Positions 21,935 through 34,667 of a stretch of DNA of 64,000 nucleotides are shown here, in pieces. The translations under genes were made by a program, and so were the position numbers. A model generated the notes under the pieces. That model did no database searches and had not been told where the DNA came from. It saw nothing but the letters and a program-made list of their open reading frames with translations. Source of the DNA: Panopea generosa (lineage: Eukaryota; Mollusca; Bivalvia; Adapedonta; Hiatellidae). The first letter of the stretch is position 1. Every line of letters begins with the position of its first letter. Where the stretch lies: contig CM055894.1 in NCBI GenBank assembly GCA_029582155.1, positions 30,298,707-30,362,706 on the forward strand, in the 5' to 3' direction.

Positions 21935-23084
21935 TATGTATCTTGGGATGGAAATAACTTTTCAATGTACGAAAAATAAACTAATGACGTGAGAATGTGT
22001 TTGATTGTTTACTTTTGATATTTGATGTCTGCACACGATTGCTATTTACTACGAAGGCTGAAATGTAGGAGCATGATCCATACTAATTAGCTAATCGCTC
22101 AACAATGAAAATAGACCCTTGTAGGAGTGTCCATACTTATTAGCATATCAACAATGCCCAAAGCAAATGTAATACTACCGGCTTTCATCATGTCGTCATC
22201 AGCCATGGTTGATTTCGAATTGATGTTAGATTCAGAAATGTTAAACATTATTACAGTAAATTGTAATAGGCCATATGTTGTGTAGGTTCAGATTCAGATC
22301 AGTCCATTTAAAGCGATTATATTGGCAAGTTACATAATAATAAATGGAAGATCACCTTTTTCGTCAAACTAATTTTATTGAGAGCATTTTAAAAGTAAAC
22401 AAATCAATACAATCATAAAGGGTTTTCTGAGCATCTAATTTCAACAAATATAGGATAAAATCACCACTTGAAATGGTTTATTTTGTAAACAAATCATAGA
22501 ATTTATTGGAAGCAAAAAATACGAAATACTTACCTACCTTGCTTACCTTGAGAAACCCGGTCTAAAAGTCGGCGCCTTCAAAAATTGGATCATAAAAATC
22601 GGTGCATAGGTTACTGAAGTCCCATTTATTAGGGATGTTTTAAGACTAAACTATTAATGTCTACAGAATCGACCATTAAAAGTACAAACTTATCAATTGT
22701 ATTAACTTTGAAATATGACAAGTTGTCAATTAAAAAAAATCGTTTACTACCGGTATATTTTTATGGCAACCATATTTTGATATAGAATAGAAAAATATAT
22801 ACTTGAAATGCACTATTTATGCATCGTCGGATACCCCCGGGTGTCAATTTTATACATCATGATGGATTGAGAATATCGCAGTTGATACCCGGGGGTATCC
22901 GACGATACATTAATTAACACAAAACGTAAACTTTTTTCTACACATGATGGCATACCCATCCCGTACCCACCCAATCTCATTTTTTGTAACATGTGTTTCT
23001 AAGAAAAACACTGAAATGTACTATGTTTTTTATTTGAATTAGCTAACGAGAATTGATTTTTAATGGTCAATACCATTGAGTATT
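21935..23084. other. Unassigned sequence with one 92-bp hairpin
   Basis: No gene seen. A perfect-looking inverted repeat lies at 22819-22910 and is listed separately. Otherwise AT-rich with no recognised element. Confidence 0.35.
22819..22910. repeat. Hairpin / mini inverted-repeat element
   Basis: The left arm (22819-22848) contains catcgtcggatacccccggg. The right arm (22881-22910) is its reverse complement with about three differences. The loop is 32 bp. The GC-rich arms stand out in AT-rich surroundings. It may be a tiny MITE or a structured RNA or cruciform; no target duplication was identified. Confidence 0.75.
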
Positions 23085-23395
23085 TCCCCTTGTGGCGAAC
23101 TTATTACTATCAATCCTTGGTTAGTGAGTTTGAATCCCATCTGGCCAAAGTGTTTATGATGATTGATATATGACATTACGTCTCATTGTCACGTCTATCA
23201 CCGCTGATTCAAGTGGGAACATTATCCGTTACTGAGATGGGTGTACTCCAGTACTGGTTAACCTTCCAAGATCCCAGGTAAGAGAAGTTAGGCTAACTGA
23301 GCGTCTCTTAGCCCTAGATGGCATAGCAATGACTCTAAATATTCAAACAAACTAACAAATGGCGCCTTTCAGGACCTTGAGTCCTTTGATTTGAT
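23085..23395 (+). mobile_element. tRNA-derived SINE, copy 2
   Basis: Head at 23090-23145 (ccttggttagtgagtttgaatccc carries the B-box-like part). The body is shared with copy 1 (gctgattcaagtgggaa, gagatgggtgtactcc, tactggttaaccttcc, gatggcatagcaatgac). The tail is ctttgatttgatttgatt, a short tandem of the kind that ends SINEs. Confidence 0.7.
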
Positions 23396-24424
23396 TTGAT
23401 TACTGATTGTGACCATTTGATTTAATGAACAACTTTAGGTTCAATCACCAGAAGTATTTGTATTGGTCCAGTTGTGGTTTGTATAAGTCTTTTTCATATT
23501 GCCAAGTTCGGTTTGTAGTAACAGAGACTGCGTCATGCAAAGCGATATTTTTTCTCGATAACAAGGCCAATACAGTAAAGTTAATTAATATATAATAAAT
23601 ACAAGTATCAAATGATATAAATCATACCAATAAATTCACCACATAGAAAAAATTGTAATTAAAATTATAGTGTGACTATAACTTTACAGTTTATGTACAA
23701 ATATTTCTAACTTGTTAAGATGACTTTGTACCAGCGGAGTTCAATCTCCCTTGAATTTTATGTTTATGTCACACTTTTTAATCAATGTCCCTTAAAATTC
23801 TCCAATCTGCCTATAAGTCTCATAATTCAAAGTATGAGGTTACAAGGTTCTTAGTCTCTTTTTGCAGCAGCATACTAGTAAGACTACATAGTCAAACTAC
23901 CTCATTAATGAAATTAATTTGATACTGAGTGAAGGTGATGACATGTCAAACAAAAGGAGATAACATACAAAAAATGAGAGAAATGTTAATTCAACAGTTC
24001 CAGCAACATTTCTAAAGAATGTGCAATGGAAACCTTCCTAACTCGCTGGCAGATGGGTTCTTATGATAACTTTATACCCAAGATATATGTGTTTTAGTTT
24101 AATGCAACAGAGGGATATATGACAGATATATGGATATATTCCCCTTTTTACATACAATTGGCAGTAAAATATGTCGGAGCTACAAGGGGTTATCTACATT
24201 TATCCTTATTTGGACACATTTATCCTTATTTGGACATAAAATACATGTTAAATATCCACAAGCTTGTTAGTAAACATACTCTGTTTATGTACAAAGATGC
24301 CTTCAATAAATCATAATGCAATAATTTGTTGAATTTACACAGGTAGTCAAACATTAAATGGCCATTTTCTCGAAAGTATGAAAAATGCACATCATGACCC
24401 CTTTTTGCTCTACGCCTTCAATAT
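23396..24424. other. Unassigned sequence
   Basis: No gene recognised. A ~21-bp duplication (acatttatccttatttggac) occurs at 24196-24236. Short plus-strand frames (24119-24316) are unsupported. Confidence 0.35.
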
Positions 24425-25428
24425 GTATGGTGCCGTAACCTGTTTTCGAGCGTCACCTGAAATCGATCACTTCCCAGAATTACAAATATCGCGCACGCGT
24501 ATTTCAACTTCCTACACTATTGGCAATATTTACAAACAGTATCCACGTGGTCATTGAATGCAAAGAAAAATATCAAAAATAATGCTTCCGATAGAAGTGA
24601 GAAAGTCATTTTATGGTACAGACCTGAAAAAATGTATTTTTCACTAGGTCCATTTTTCAGTTTACATAAAACCTCGACAAATGCTAGGTTTGTTTACGAA
24701 TATCGATTTCATACACGTCTGCTGAAAACTGATGCAATACAGGTCAAGATCGAAAGTTATAAAATATTTCGCTTGTGCATGTCAGAAATTATCGAGGTTC
24801 CGGACGAGTGACCTTCTTAAAGATTTTTTTTTAAGAATGAGATTGAAATTAGTACAGGACCACATTTAAATGTAGAATAAAAACAAGCAAACAGTTGAAA
24901 AGGTTTGTTATAAGAAGTGGATAAGAAGAGGTGGTTATATAAAGAATAAATAATAAAGTAGCAAATAAAAAAGAAGATATATATATTTTAAATCAGTGTT
25001 TTTATTTGGTTACTATGATTTTTAAAAAAAATAAAAAGTAATTTTTTTTAAAAACCTCATGCTGTTAAGTTAATTGATATTATGATGAAATTAACCTATT
25101 GAGAAATATTTATTCATGTTAAAGGTTATGCAGTTTTCTCTGCTTTCATTTATTTGTGCTTTTGAAGCCATGTGTCATTTTAGTTTGACACATTACATCA
25201 TCCTATCATGTGCTCGATATCAGGTGCCGCCATTTTATTGAACGTATACTGGGTCACCATGATCTAACGTGAATGGTGAAGTCAATGGGCATGTATTTGT
25301 AATTGTTTTGGTAGAAAATAATTATTTGATAGTTATTTTAACGTTGTATACAAGCATTTAGTGTCAAAATCCGTTTTGCATTGAAATATTTTAGCAGCGA
25401 TTATTAACTGATCGAAAACCGGTAACAC
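24425..25428 (-). repeat. Dispersed repeat R2, inverted copy
   Basis: Reverse complement of 14843-15800 (see that entry). The two copies form an inverted pair with about 8.6 kb between them. The open frame at 24554-24811 is not conserved in the other copy. Confidence 0.7.
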
Positions 25429-26947
25429 AATCATATGTTAATTTATTTTATTAGCACCCACGCTTTTTCAGCCATGTTTTGAATTGATCTTGAATTCTGT
25501 ATGTCACAATTGTCTATATATCTTTGAAATAAAATCATCTAATACCCAGATGGTCAGTGGCAATTATAAAATCTGCACAAGTACCCAAAATAGAAATGAA
25601 AAAAAACACTTGCCAGCTGTTGAATTGGCATTCCGACACTGTAAACATATCCTTTTTAGCAGGTGCACGTGAAGAAGGTTCTCACCTTTACTTTTGCTGT
25701 AAAGAATTTTTTAATATTTTGAATTTTAAGAATTAAATTACCGGTACATATTAATAAAATACCCCATGGCATCATGGTATATAAATGTCTGGTGATGTCT
25801 TCTTGTTGATTTTAAAATCCAAATTCTTCATATTTATCTGAATGATATCATAATGATCAGACTATTTATAGGCATGAAAGTAAAAAAAGTGTTTTTAAAC
25901 TGTAATGGATTAACCAGAAACAATAGAGTTATTTACCTTTTAATAATGAAAAGTGCTGTTTCTTGCACTTGTATGTGTAAAAGATTAATTTAAAGTGGTA
26001 TAATGCCCATCTTATGTGTTTACTGGTGAATGTCATAATAAGAGCTAATTTCGCATTGGTCGGTTGCTGTGCAGTTTAAACTTATTGCTGCATAAAATTT
26101 TGAAGAAAATATATTAGAAATAGAGAAATACGAGTAATAAAACAAGCATTTTAGTTTCGGTTTCAAAAGACTTTGCCGTGATTCGGGCTGTTCCGTATAC
26201 GCTTGCACGATCTAATTTGCATAATTTATTCTTAAAGAATTTTCTAAACAACACTCTTGTAAACAAATCTATGTGAAAAAGAAACAGAAATGTCATTGGT
26301 AGTATTTTAATCTATACAAGTGTCCGTCTGCTACGTGAAAGAATATGTAAATGAAAAAAAAACGTGAAACGATTGAATACCGTGTTTATTGTATGCATAA
26401 TTGTTTGCCCACGTGATTCATGGAAATCGGCAAACACCGCTTCGGTTCACATCGGAAATGAACGGAACCTTCGTTTTTCTTATTTGACTAGGCTGGTGAA
26501 ATAAGAAAAATGATGCTTTGGAAAATTATTATTTCGAACTCGAGTCGGGAATAATGGGTCGTTAGTCATTATTTACCACAACCGTTAGACAATATGCTTT
26601 TTTTTCGCTTAATTTTTAAAAAAATTACAGTGATAAATGGGCATTACACAACTTCATTAAGTGAAATTGATATTGCCATGTTTTGCTTTAATTCTAAATC
26701 CTTCATTTCCTAATGGGACAATGCATAAACTTGCTAAACTTTTAAACTGCATGCTGTAGTAAAGATGAACATTTAAGTCATACTTTAGGTTAAAATTATG
26801 ATTTTTCCCTAAATGAATCTAATATAAGATGGCTGCATCAAAAACTTACATTTTATCATTCATTTACAATAAATAATATACTCACAGAGAGAAAATGTAG
26901 CTATGCACTATAGAAAGATATCATTAATAAAAGATAACTATTTATAG
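25429..26947 (+). other. Unassigned sequence upstream of the first visible Ig exon
   Basis: Intron or intergenic sequence. No signal-peptide exon could be identified. An E-box CACGTG occurs near 26411, but its role is unknown. Confidence 0.35.
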
Positions 26948-27262
26948 GTTGTGATGTTTCGCTATACAACAGTGTAAACACAGATGTAACAGTCAAGTTC
27001 AGTATCACCATACCTTCTGCAGGAAGTCCCATAACAGCATACAGAGTGTATGATAGTAATAACACTGCCATCCTACAAGTTAGATATCAAAATGGAACAG
27101 CAACAGTTTCTGAACTAGGAGTGTCCTTTACAGGAGATGCTGACAGAGGAGATATAACGTTTATATACAGAAACATACCACAGAGTAAAGCAGGACAGTT
27201 TAGTCTAAGGGCAACACAAGGAGCTGTTAAACCTGAACAATGTGTTACACTTTACATACTAG
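26948..27262 (+). CDS. Gene 2 exon: atypical Ig-like domain
   Basis: A 315-bp exon between acceptor ctatttatag and donor gtaagg. It encodes GCDVSLYNSVNTDVTVKF... ending PEQCVTLYIL. Cysteines sit at residues 2 and 99, that is, at the two ends rather than at strand B and F positions, and there is no core Trp. The motif GDITFIYRNIPQSKAGQFSL resembles the E-F region (cf. D-x-G-x-Y/F-x-L) of Ig domains. N-glycosylation motifs NNT (38-40) and NGT (49-51) fit an extracellular position. Fold assignment rests on context and the E-F motif, so it could also be another beta-sandwich. Confidence 0.75.
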
Positions 27263-30200
27263 GTAAGGTCAAATAGTCTCCATTATTGGTAGTGTATTTT
27301 CTTTCAATATATAAATATCAATGTAATATAAGGTATAAAAAGTGGAACAGCGGCAGTTTCAGAAATTACTAACCTTTACAGGAGATGCTGTCACAGGAGA
27401 TATAAAATGTATGTACAGAAATATACCACAGAGTGAAGGAGGACAATTTAGTATAAGGAGTACACAAGGAGTTGTTATTCTTGAATAACGTTTAACACAT
27501 AATTTTTTTTTATATAGGTATTTAGCTCTACTGGCCAAAGGCCAGAAGGGCTTATGCGATGGCGCGTTGTCCGTCGTCTGTCGTCCGTTAGCAGCACTTT
27601 CTCTGAAACCACTAGGCCATTTAAACTGAAAATTCACATGGATGTTTCTATTGTATAGGAGACTATACAGAAGATTTTTTTTTTTCAATCTGAAATTCAA
27701 GATGGCCCCTGTTACTTAAAATAGTCCAAAACTTAAAAAAATCTTCTTCTCATGAACGACCTAACAGATTTTCAAAATGTTTATGTAGTAATGATAACCA
27801 ACTATAGTTTTGTTCGATTTGTTAAAATGGTGTCCCTAGGATTAAAAATGACCCCGCCCCGAGGGTTCAATTAGGGGACACGTGCCATTATAATAAATAT
27901 TAATTTTTAGCTCTACTGGCCAAAGGCCAGAAGTGCTTATGCAATGGCGCGTTGTCCATCGTCCGTCGTCTGTCGTCTGTTAGCATCACTTTCTCTGAAA
28001 CCACTAGGACAATTAAACTGAAACTTCACATGGATGTTTCTATTGCATAGGAGACTATACAGAAGATTTTTTTTTTCGATCTGAAATTAAAGATGGCTGC
28101 CGTTACTAAAAATAGTCCAAAACTTAAAAAATCTTCTTCTCACGAACGGCCCAACAGATTTTCAAAATGTTTATGTAGTAATGATGACCAACTGTAGTTT
28201 TGTTAGATTTGTTCAAATGGTGTCCCTAGGGTAAAAAATGACTCTGCCCTGAGAGTTCAATTAGGGGACACATGTCAATATAATATATATATATATTTTT
28301 TTTTAAATGGAAATAATTTTGCCTATATCTTTACAAAAGCATTGTTTGGTGAAGGAGGTTCAGATTTGTAAAAATGACTGGGTTCCTGTGTCTTAAGGAG
28401 TCAGGAGGGACCCCAAAAGGGTACAAATTGGGAATTGCTAAAATCGATTTCTTAAGAACCGGTATGTCAGATTTGTACATATTTGATATAAATTATCCCT
28501 ATGTGTAGGGGTTTGATTGCAGATAAGAATTTAGGGGCTAAAATTTATAGGGGCCCTGTAAGGGGACTTAGAATTTTACATAGGGATACTATGGGAAAAC
28601 AGATAATTCTCTTTTTTTTCATCTATTTAGGCAAAATTATTATTCAATTTGTGTTCTGAAGTATCATCTAGTCATAGGATCAAAAAGGAGAATTAAGGGG
28701 CCAGGGTGGGTAAAAAAAGGGTTTAAAAGAAAATGTTCAAAAATCTTCTTCTCAACAACCGGTCAGTCAAATTTGTTCATATTTTATATAGATTATCCCA
28801 ATGAGTATGGGTTTAAAGTTTGTACAAATCAAGGGTCTTGTATTTATAGGCCCTATAAGGGGATTTTGAATTTTATATAGGAATACTAATGGAAAACTGA
28901 AAATTCTCCTTTTTATCAATCATTTATGACTTTTTATACCCCCACAAAATTTTTTGGGGTGGCATATAGTAATCGCAGTGTCCGTCCTGCCATCTGTCCG
29001 TCTGTCCGGGCGGACAAATCGGTAGTTAAGTGTCTAGGGTTTAGGGTTAGTAATTTTTATGGACAGTTGAAAAGCTGTTGAAAAATTATTACGTGGCTGT
29101 TTTAAACACTTAAAAAATAGCTCTTAGGTGCCTTTTTTTTCTCTTACTTGGCTAAAATTTAGCCACACAAGTAATACGATTGACGCAAAGAAGCCACTTA
29201 AATACCTATTTGTGAGAACATCCGTCCGTCCATCCGGTATTTCGTGTCCGCCCTGTATCTTTGTCATGCATAGATGGATTTTGTTGATACTTGGTACAAA
29301 TGATCAACATAACATGTCGACATGTCGCGAGTAAGACGCACACCCATACCTCAAAGATCAAGGTCACAATTTGAGTTTGTTTAACAACACTTCGAATTTG
29401 TGTGAGATTTCGTGTCCGGCCTGTAACTTTGTCATGCATAGATGAACTTGAATGATACTTGCTACAAATGATCAACATAACATGACAACGTGTCGCGAGT
29501 AAGACCCACACCTGTATCTCAAAGGTCAAGGTCACAATTTGAGTTTGTTTAACAACAATTTGAGTGTTAAATTTTGTGTCCGGCCTGTAACTTTGTCATG
29601 CATAGATGGATTTGAATGATACTTGCTACAATTGATCAACATATCATGACGACGTGTCGCGAGTAAGACCCACACCCTTACCTCAAAGGTCAAGGTCACA
29701 CTTTGAGTCTGTGAGATTTCGTGTCCGGCCTGCAAATTTTGTCATGCATAGATGGATTTTTATAAATACTTGTTATAAATGATCAACATAACATGACGAC
29801 GTTTTGCACTTAATACCCAAACTCCCACTTCAATGGTCAAGGTCACAATTTAACTTTGTTTGACAACACTTTCAGTCATTTTGACATTTCTTGTCTGATC
29901 TGTCATCTACGGATATCTTTTAAAAACACTTGGGTCAGTTGATCAACATGACATAATTAAGTGTCGCATGTAAGACCCAGAACCTTTTCTCAAAGATCAA
30001 GGTCACACTTTCAATTTGTTTGATATTGTTTGTCTGGTCTGTGACTTTGCCTTTAACTTGGCTCAATTTATCAAGATGACATGACGACGTGTCATAAGTA
30101 AGACTTAGACCCATACCTCAAAGGTCAAGGTCACACTTTTAGTATGTATGACAACACTTTGAATCTGTTTGAGATTTCAAGTCCGTCCTTTAACTTAATC

Positions 30201-33200
30201 ATACATGGATGGATTTCAAAAACACTTGGCTCAATTTATCAACAATTGATCTATAACTTTGTCTTACATTTAGGGATTTTAAAATAGCTTGACACAAGTG
30301 ATCAGCATGTCAGCAGCATTTAACTGTTGAAATACCCAGACCATTACATCAGATGTCAAGGTCAAGGTTACACGACGGTCAAGGTCACACTTTAATGTAA
30401 AAAACATGAAATTGCATGTCTAGTCTGAAACATCAGTCCATTACTCTTTATATTCATGGATACATCGATACCTGTTATAACATAATTATATTGTTATTTT
30501 ATAACGACCATTTGGGGGCCATGCGACACTTACCAGTGACATTTCTTGTTTTTATTTAGTTTGAGTTTTGAAGCAACTTCTAGTCATAAGAAATATGATT
30601 TTGTTCGATAGGAAGGATGGACATCTAAAAGGGGCCAGTAGGGGTCACAAAATAATTAAAATTGAACATTGTCATTAATTTTATTTTCAACAACCGGTCA
30701 GTCAAATTTGTTCCTATTCGATATAAATTATCCCTATAATTAAGAGTTCTAAGTTTGTACAAATCAAGGGACACTGAGATGTATAGAGGCCCTAAAAGGG
30801 GTCATTGAGTTTTACATAGGAATATTATGGGAAAATGGAAAATTCTCATTTTTTTATCCATTTTGGTAAATATGTTGTTCAATTTGAAATCTAAAGCATT
30901 GTCTAGTAACAATAAATTTGATTTTGTTCAATAAAGAGGATTGAATTTCCATGATTGGCCAGGGGGTGGATGGGGCCAAAAAAAAAGGAAATTTTCACAA
31001 ATTTCCTCTCAATAACCTTTCAGTCAAACTAGTACATATTTGATATAAATTATCCTTACATCAGCAAGGATTGAAGATTCTGCATATCAAGGGGCTGGGA
31101 TATATTGGGGCCCTGTAATGTACATAGGAATATTATAGCGAAAACTGATTTTTTTCATTTTGCATCCATATGTACCAAAAACTTCTTTTTAAAATTTGAA
31201 TCATTTCTGCTAGATAGGGTGATTGAAGTTCTGACAAATTAAGGTGCTGAGTTGTATAAGGGTTCTGTACAGGGAACTATATTTTTTTTTACAGATGAAG
31301 AGGGTAAATATTGTGGAATTTCAAAAAGTGCTATGGCCACTATGAGTTAGAAGAGCATCCTCAGGCCCTCTTGGGCCTCTTGTTTTCATCTATTTAGGCA
31401 AATTATTATTTAATTTGAGTTCTGAATTATCATCTAGTCATAAGAAATAAGATTTGGCTCAATAAGGAGAATTGACTTTCCATAATTGACTTTCCGGTCA
31501 GTCAAATATGTTCATATTTGATATGGGTTATCCCAATGAGTATGGGTTTAAAGTTTGTACAAGTCAAGGGACACTGGGATGTATAGAAGGTATGGGTGTG
31601 GTGGGAGTATTTATCCAAATTTGTTAAGACGCCACCCCAAAGACGGTAAATATTGTTGAATTTCAAAAAGTGCTATGGCCACTATGAGTCAGTAGAGCAT
31701 CTTCAGGCCCTCTTGGGTCTCTTGTTTGTAGACAATGTTACAGGTCGGAATATCCATAAGGCCTTTTTCACTAAAAATGACATTATTATGATAACTGTTA
31801 TTTTTCACTATACACTGAGCCAAATTTCTAATTGGTCACCCACATCTTGTTAGCATTTCTCAGTAATGGAAATAATAAACATACCAACTAGAAGTAGACC
31901 ATGTACAAATATTCATTGTTATTATTGTATGAACAATTTATCGAAATAACGTAAAAGTTATGTCGCTGGAAAGAGCATCACACTCAGTTCGAAAAGTCAT
32001 ACTTTTTAACATTGGCTTTATTAGTATGAATATGTTAATAATGTAGTTAGAAAACACATAAAACAATGATATTATCCAATAATTAGCTATGTTTCGTTAT
32101 TATTTTTTTCTGAAATTCATATTTAAAATGAGTTTCTGTCCAAAAAAATGTGTTTTCTGTGGAATTCGAATGGTAATTTCACTTTACCGTTAATTCTCAC
32201 GTATTAGGCACTTTTAAGATCTTCGAGAAGGGATGGGCGATATACATAAGTACAGAAGATTTCATTTTTTTTACGTAATTTTTCAAAGATCTATCGATTC
32301 AGAAAAGATTTTGCTACACCGGTATATTCAGATATTAATTTCAGGACAAGTTCTTCATGTGAGCTCGATTATAGGTGATGATTTACCTAGCGGAGAACGT
32401 TTTATTCAAATTCAGTCCTTATACATTATATATGCAGTAAAACATGTCAAATAAATCGAAGAATAAGAAAGTGTTTACTGCTTATTTACGTCGTGGCCGG
32501 AAATAACATTTAAAATAGCACAGACTGGTTTACATAATGGTGAAAGTGTATTGACGAATGCGGAATAAATGCAATACTGTTATCGTCATAAATTTATTTA
32601 TTCAAACCAGGGCTTCTAAAATCACCGTTTTTTTCGGTTTTTGGACCGATTTCTACTGTTCAAAACCAGTTTTCTTTTCAAAATTTAATAAAAAAACGGT
32701 CCAAATATTTTCTATTGGTCGTATAAATATACCTTTATCATGTTTACTAAGCTGGGAAATACGCCTTGAGGCAATAACATTCGAATGTTTTGTCACCTGC
32801 TTTGCGAAAGGAGGTCAACTTTGACTAAGCCATTAGCGATAGTAGGGTAGTTTTTAGGAAAAGTCTATCTCTACGTAACATGCCTTCGATGTGTGATCAG
32901 AGATCCATATCAGTTCATCAAAACGGTTGTGTTTGCTTCGGTAATTTCTGGACCGAGTTTATTTTGAAGTCGGACCGGAATTGTTTGCGTTCGTCATAAC
33001 GTTTGGAAAAATAGTTGTCCAAAGAGTACAGATCTGTGCATCATCAACGTAACTTGAACTCAATAATTAATACAAAATTTCCATACCGTCTATATATCTC
33101 TGGTTTATCCATTAATTTGATATTTCCTCCATATTACAGACCCTAATCCGCTCATATACCCCATAATTACACTCCGTTAATTTAATGCACTCACAAACTC

Positions 33201-34627
33201 AAGTCTATACTATAGACTCAATACTAAACTCAATACTATCTTTATTTTATACTCCTCTCAACGTTCGCTTCGTTCATTCAGCGTTAACTCAACGTTCAGT
33301 CCCCTCAGTTCAGTTTCCGGCCCATAACCAATCGCAACATCTTAAAATAATCCCATATTTTTTTAATTTAAGCTGTTAAAAATGGAGCAATAAATAAAAT
33401 GTATCCTACGGATTTAGTCAAGGTAATTGAATTCATAATCCGATTGTTTGTCTACATATTGTGTCACCCGCTGGGCAAAAGGTTGTAACTTTCGGATCAA
33501 CCGTAACTGGTAGTAGGGAATTGATCGTAATTAGTGCCAGATGGACGAATCTTAATTGAACCCGCAGTATGTGATTGAAAAGAAAAGATATAAGAAAAAC
33601 TGCCAGCCATTTAACAACAAATCAAACTTATTCATTTAAGATATTGGTTATTCGAGGTTTCAGAACGATACTTTAGTATGTAAACGCATGGTATTAATAT
33701 AATTAAATTAACGAAACGAAAACCCCACGTTTTAAGATATAACCAGTACTGAGTGAATGGTAGAAAGTGTGACATACACGTATTAATGGATGTGTACCTA
33801 GGGCTGTCAATTTACCACAGCTGGCATTCTGGATCTTGACAAAAATAAATCAACGTGCAAGCATGGGCATTATACTTACGATTTAGGTGTTTTATTTTCC
33901 ATAACAAATGCATTTATTATAAATTACGAACATATTTGACAGTTTGCAGTTTTTGTCCGTTAATTATCGGTCATTAATCCCGTGGGTTAAAATAAACAAG
34001 TCAATTACATTCCCAATCTGCAGGAGATAAATGTCAGCATATCTTTTGATAAAAAACAGATAAAACTAAAAATCAGAATTGTTAATTTCACAAGATAAAA
34101 CAATCCAACAATTTTAAAACTAATGAAAATGTAGTATTTTATTTGTATTATTATTATTGTTTTATCTTTTTTTTTTTAAATATTATTATCATTGAATCTG
34201 TTATTATAATATATAAATATTGACTTCTTGATTTTTCACAGCTTTTATATTGGATACGTGCGTATGTGTATTTTGATTATAATTTGTACCAGCTTAATGA
34301 ATCTTAATTTAACCCACGACATGTGATTGAATAAGAAATATATAGTCAAAATCAATACTAAACAAATGCAGATTGTTTCATAATATTATTATTATCATCA
34401 TTATTATTACTATTTATTATTAATATTATTATCATTATTATCATAGCATTTTATTATTATTATTATTGATTATTATTATTACAACTATTATTATTTTTTA
34501 TTATTATCATTATTATTATTATTAATATTATCATAGAATTTTGTTTTTAATATTATTATTACTTTTTATTCTTTTTATTTTTATTATTATAATCATTATT
34601 ATTGTTATTATTTTATTGCTATTATTA

Positions 34628-34667
<40 letters not shown>

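Noticed and set aside
29206-29735. Two related minus-strand frames sharing MTLTFEVQVWVLLATRCH-like wording
   Set aside because: Translation of tandem repeat E modules; similar frames recur at 51180-51461 and 57499-57741 only because the repeat does.
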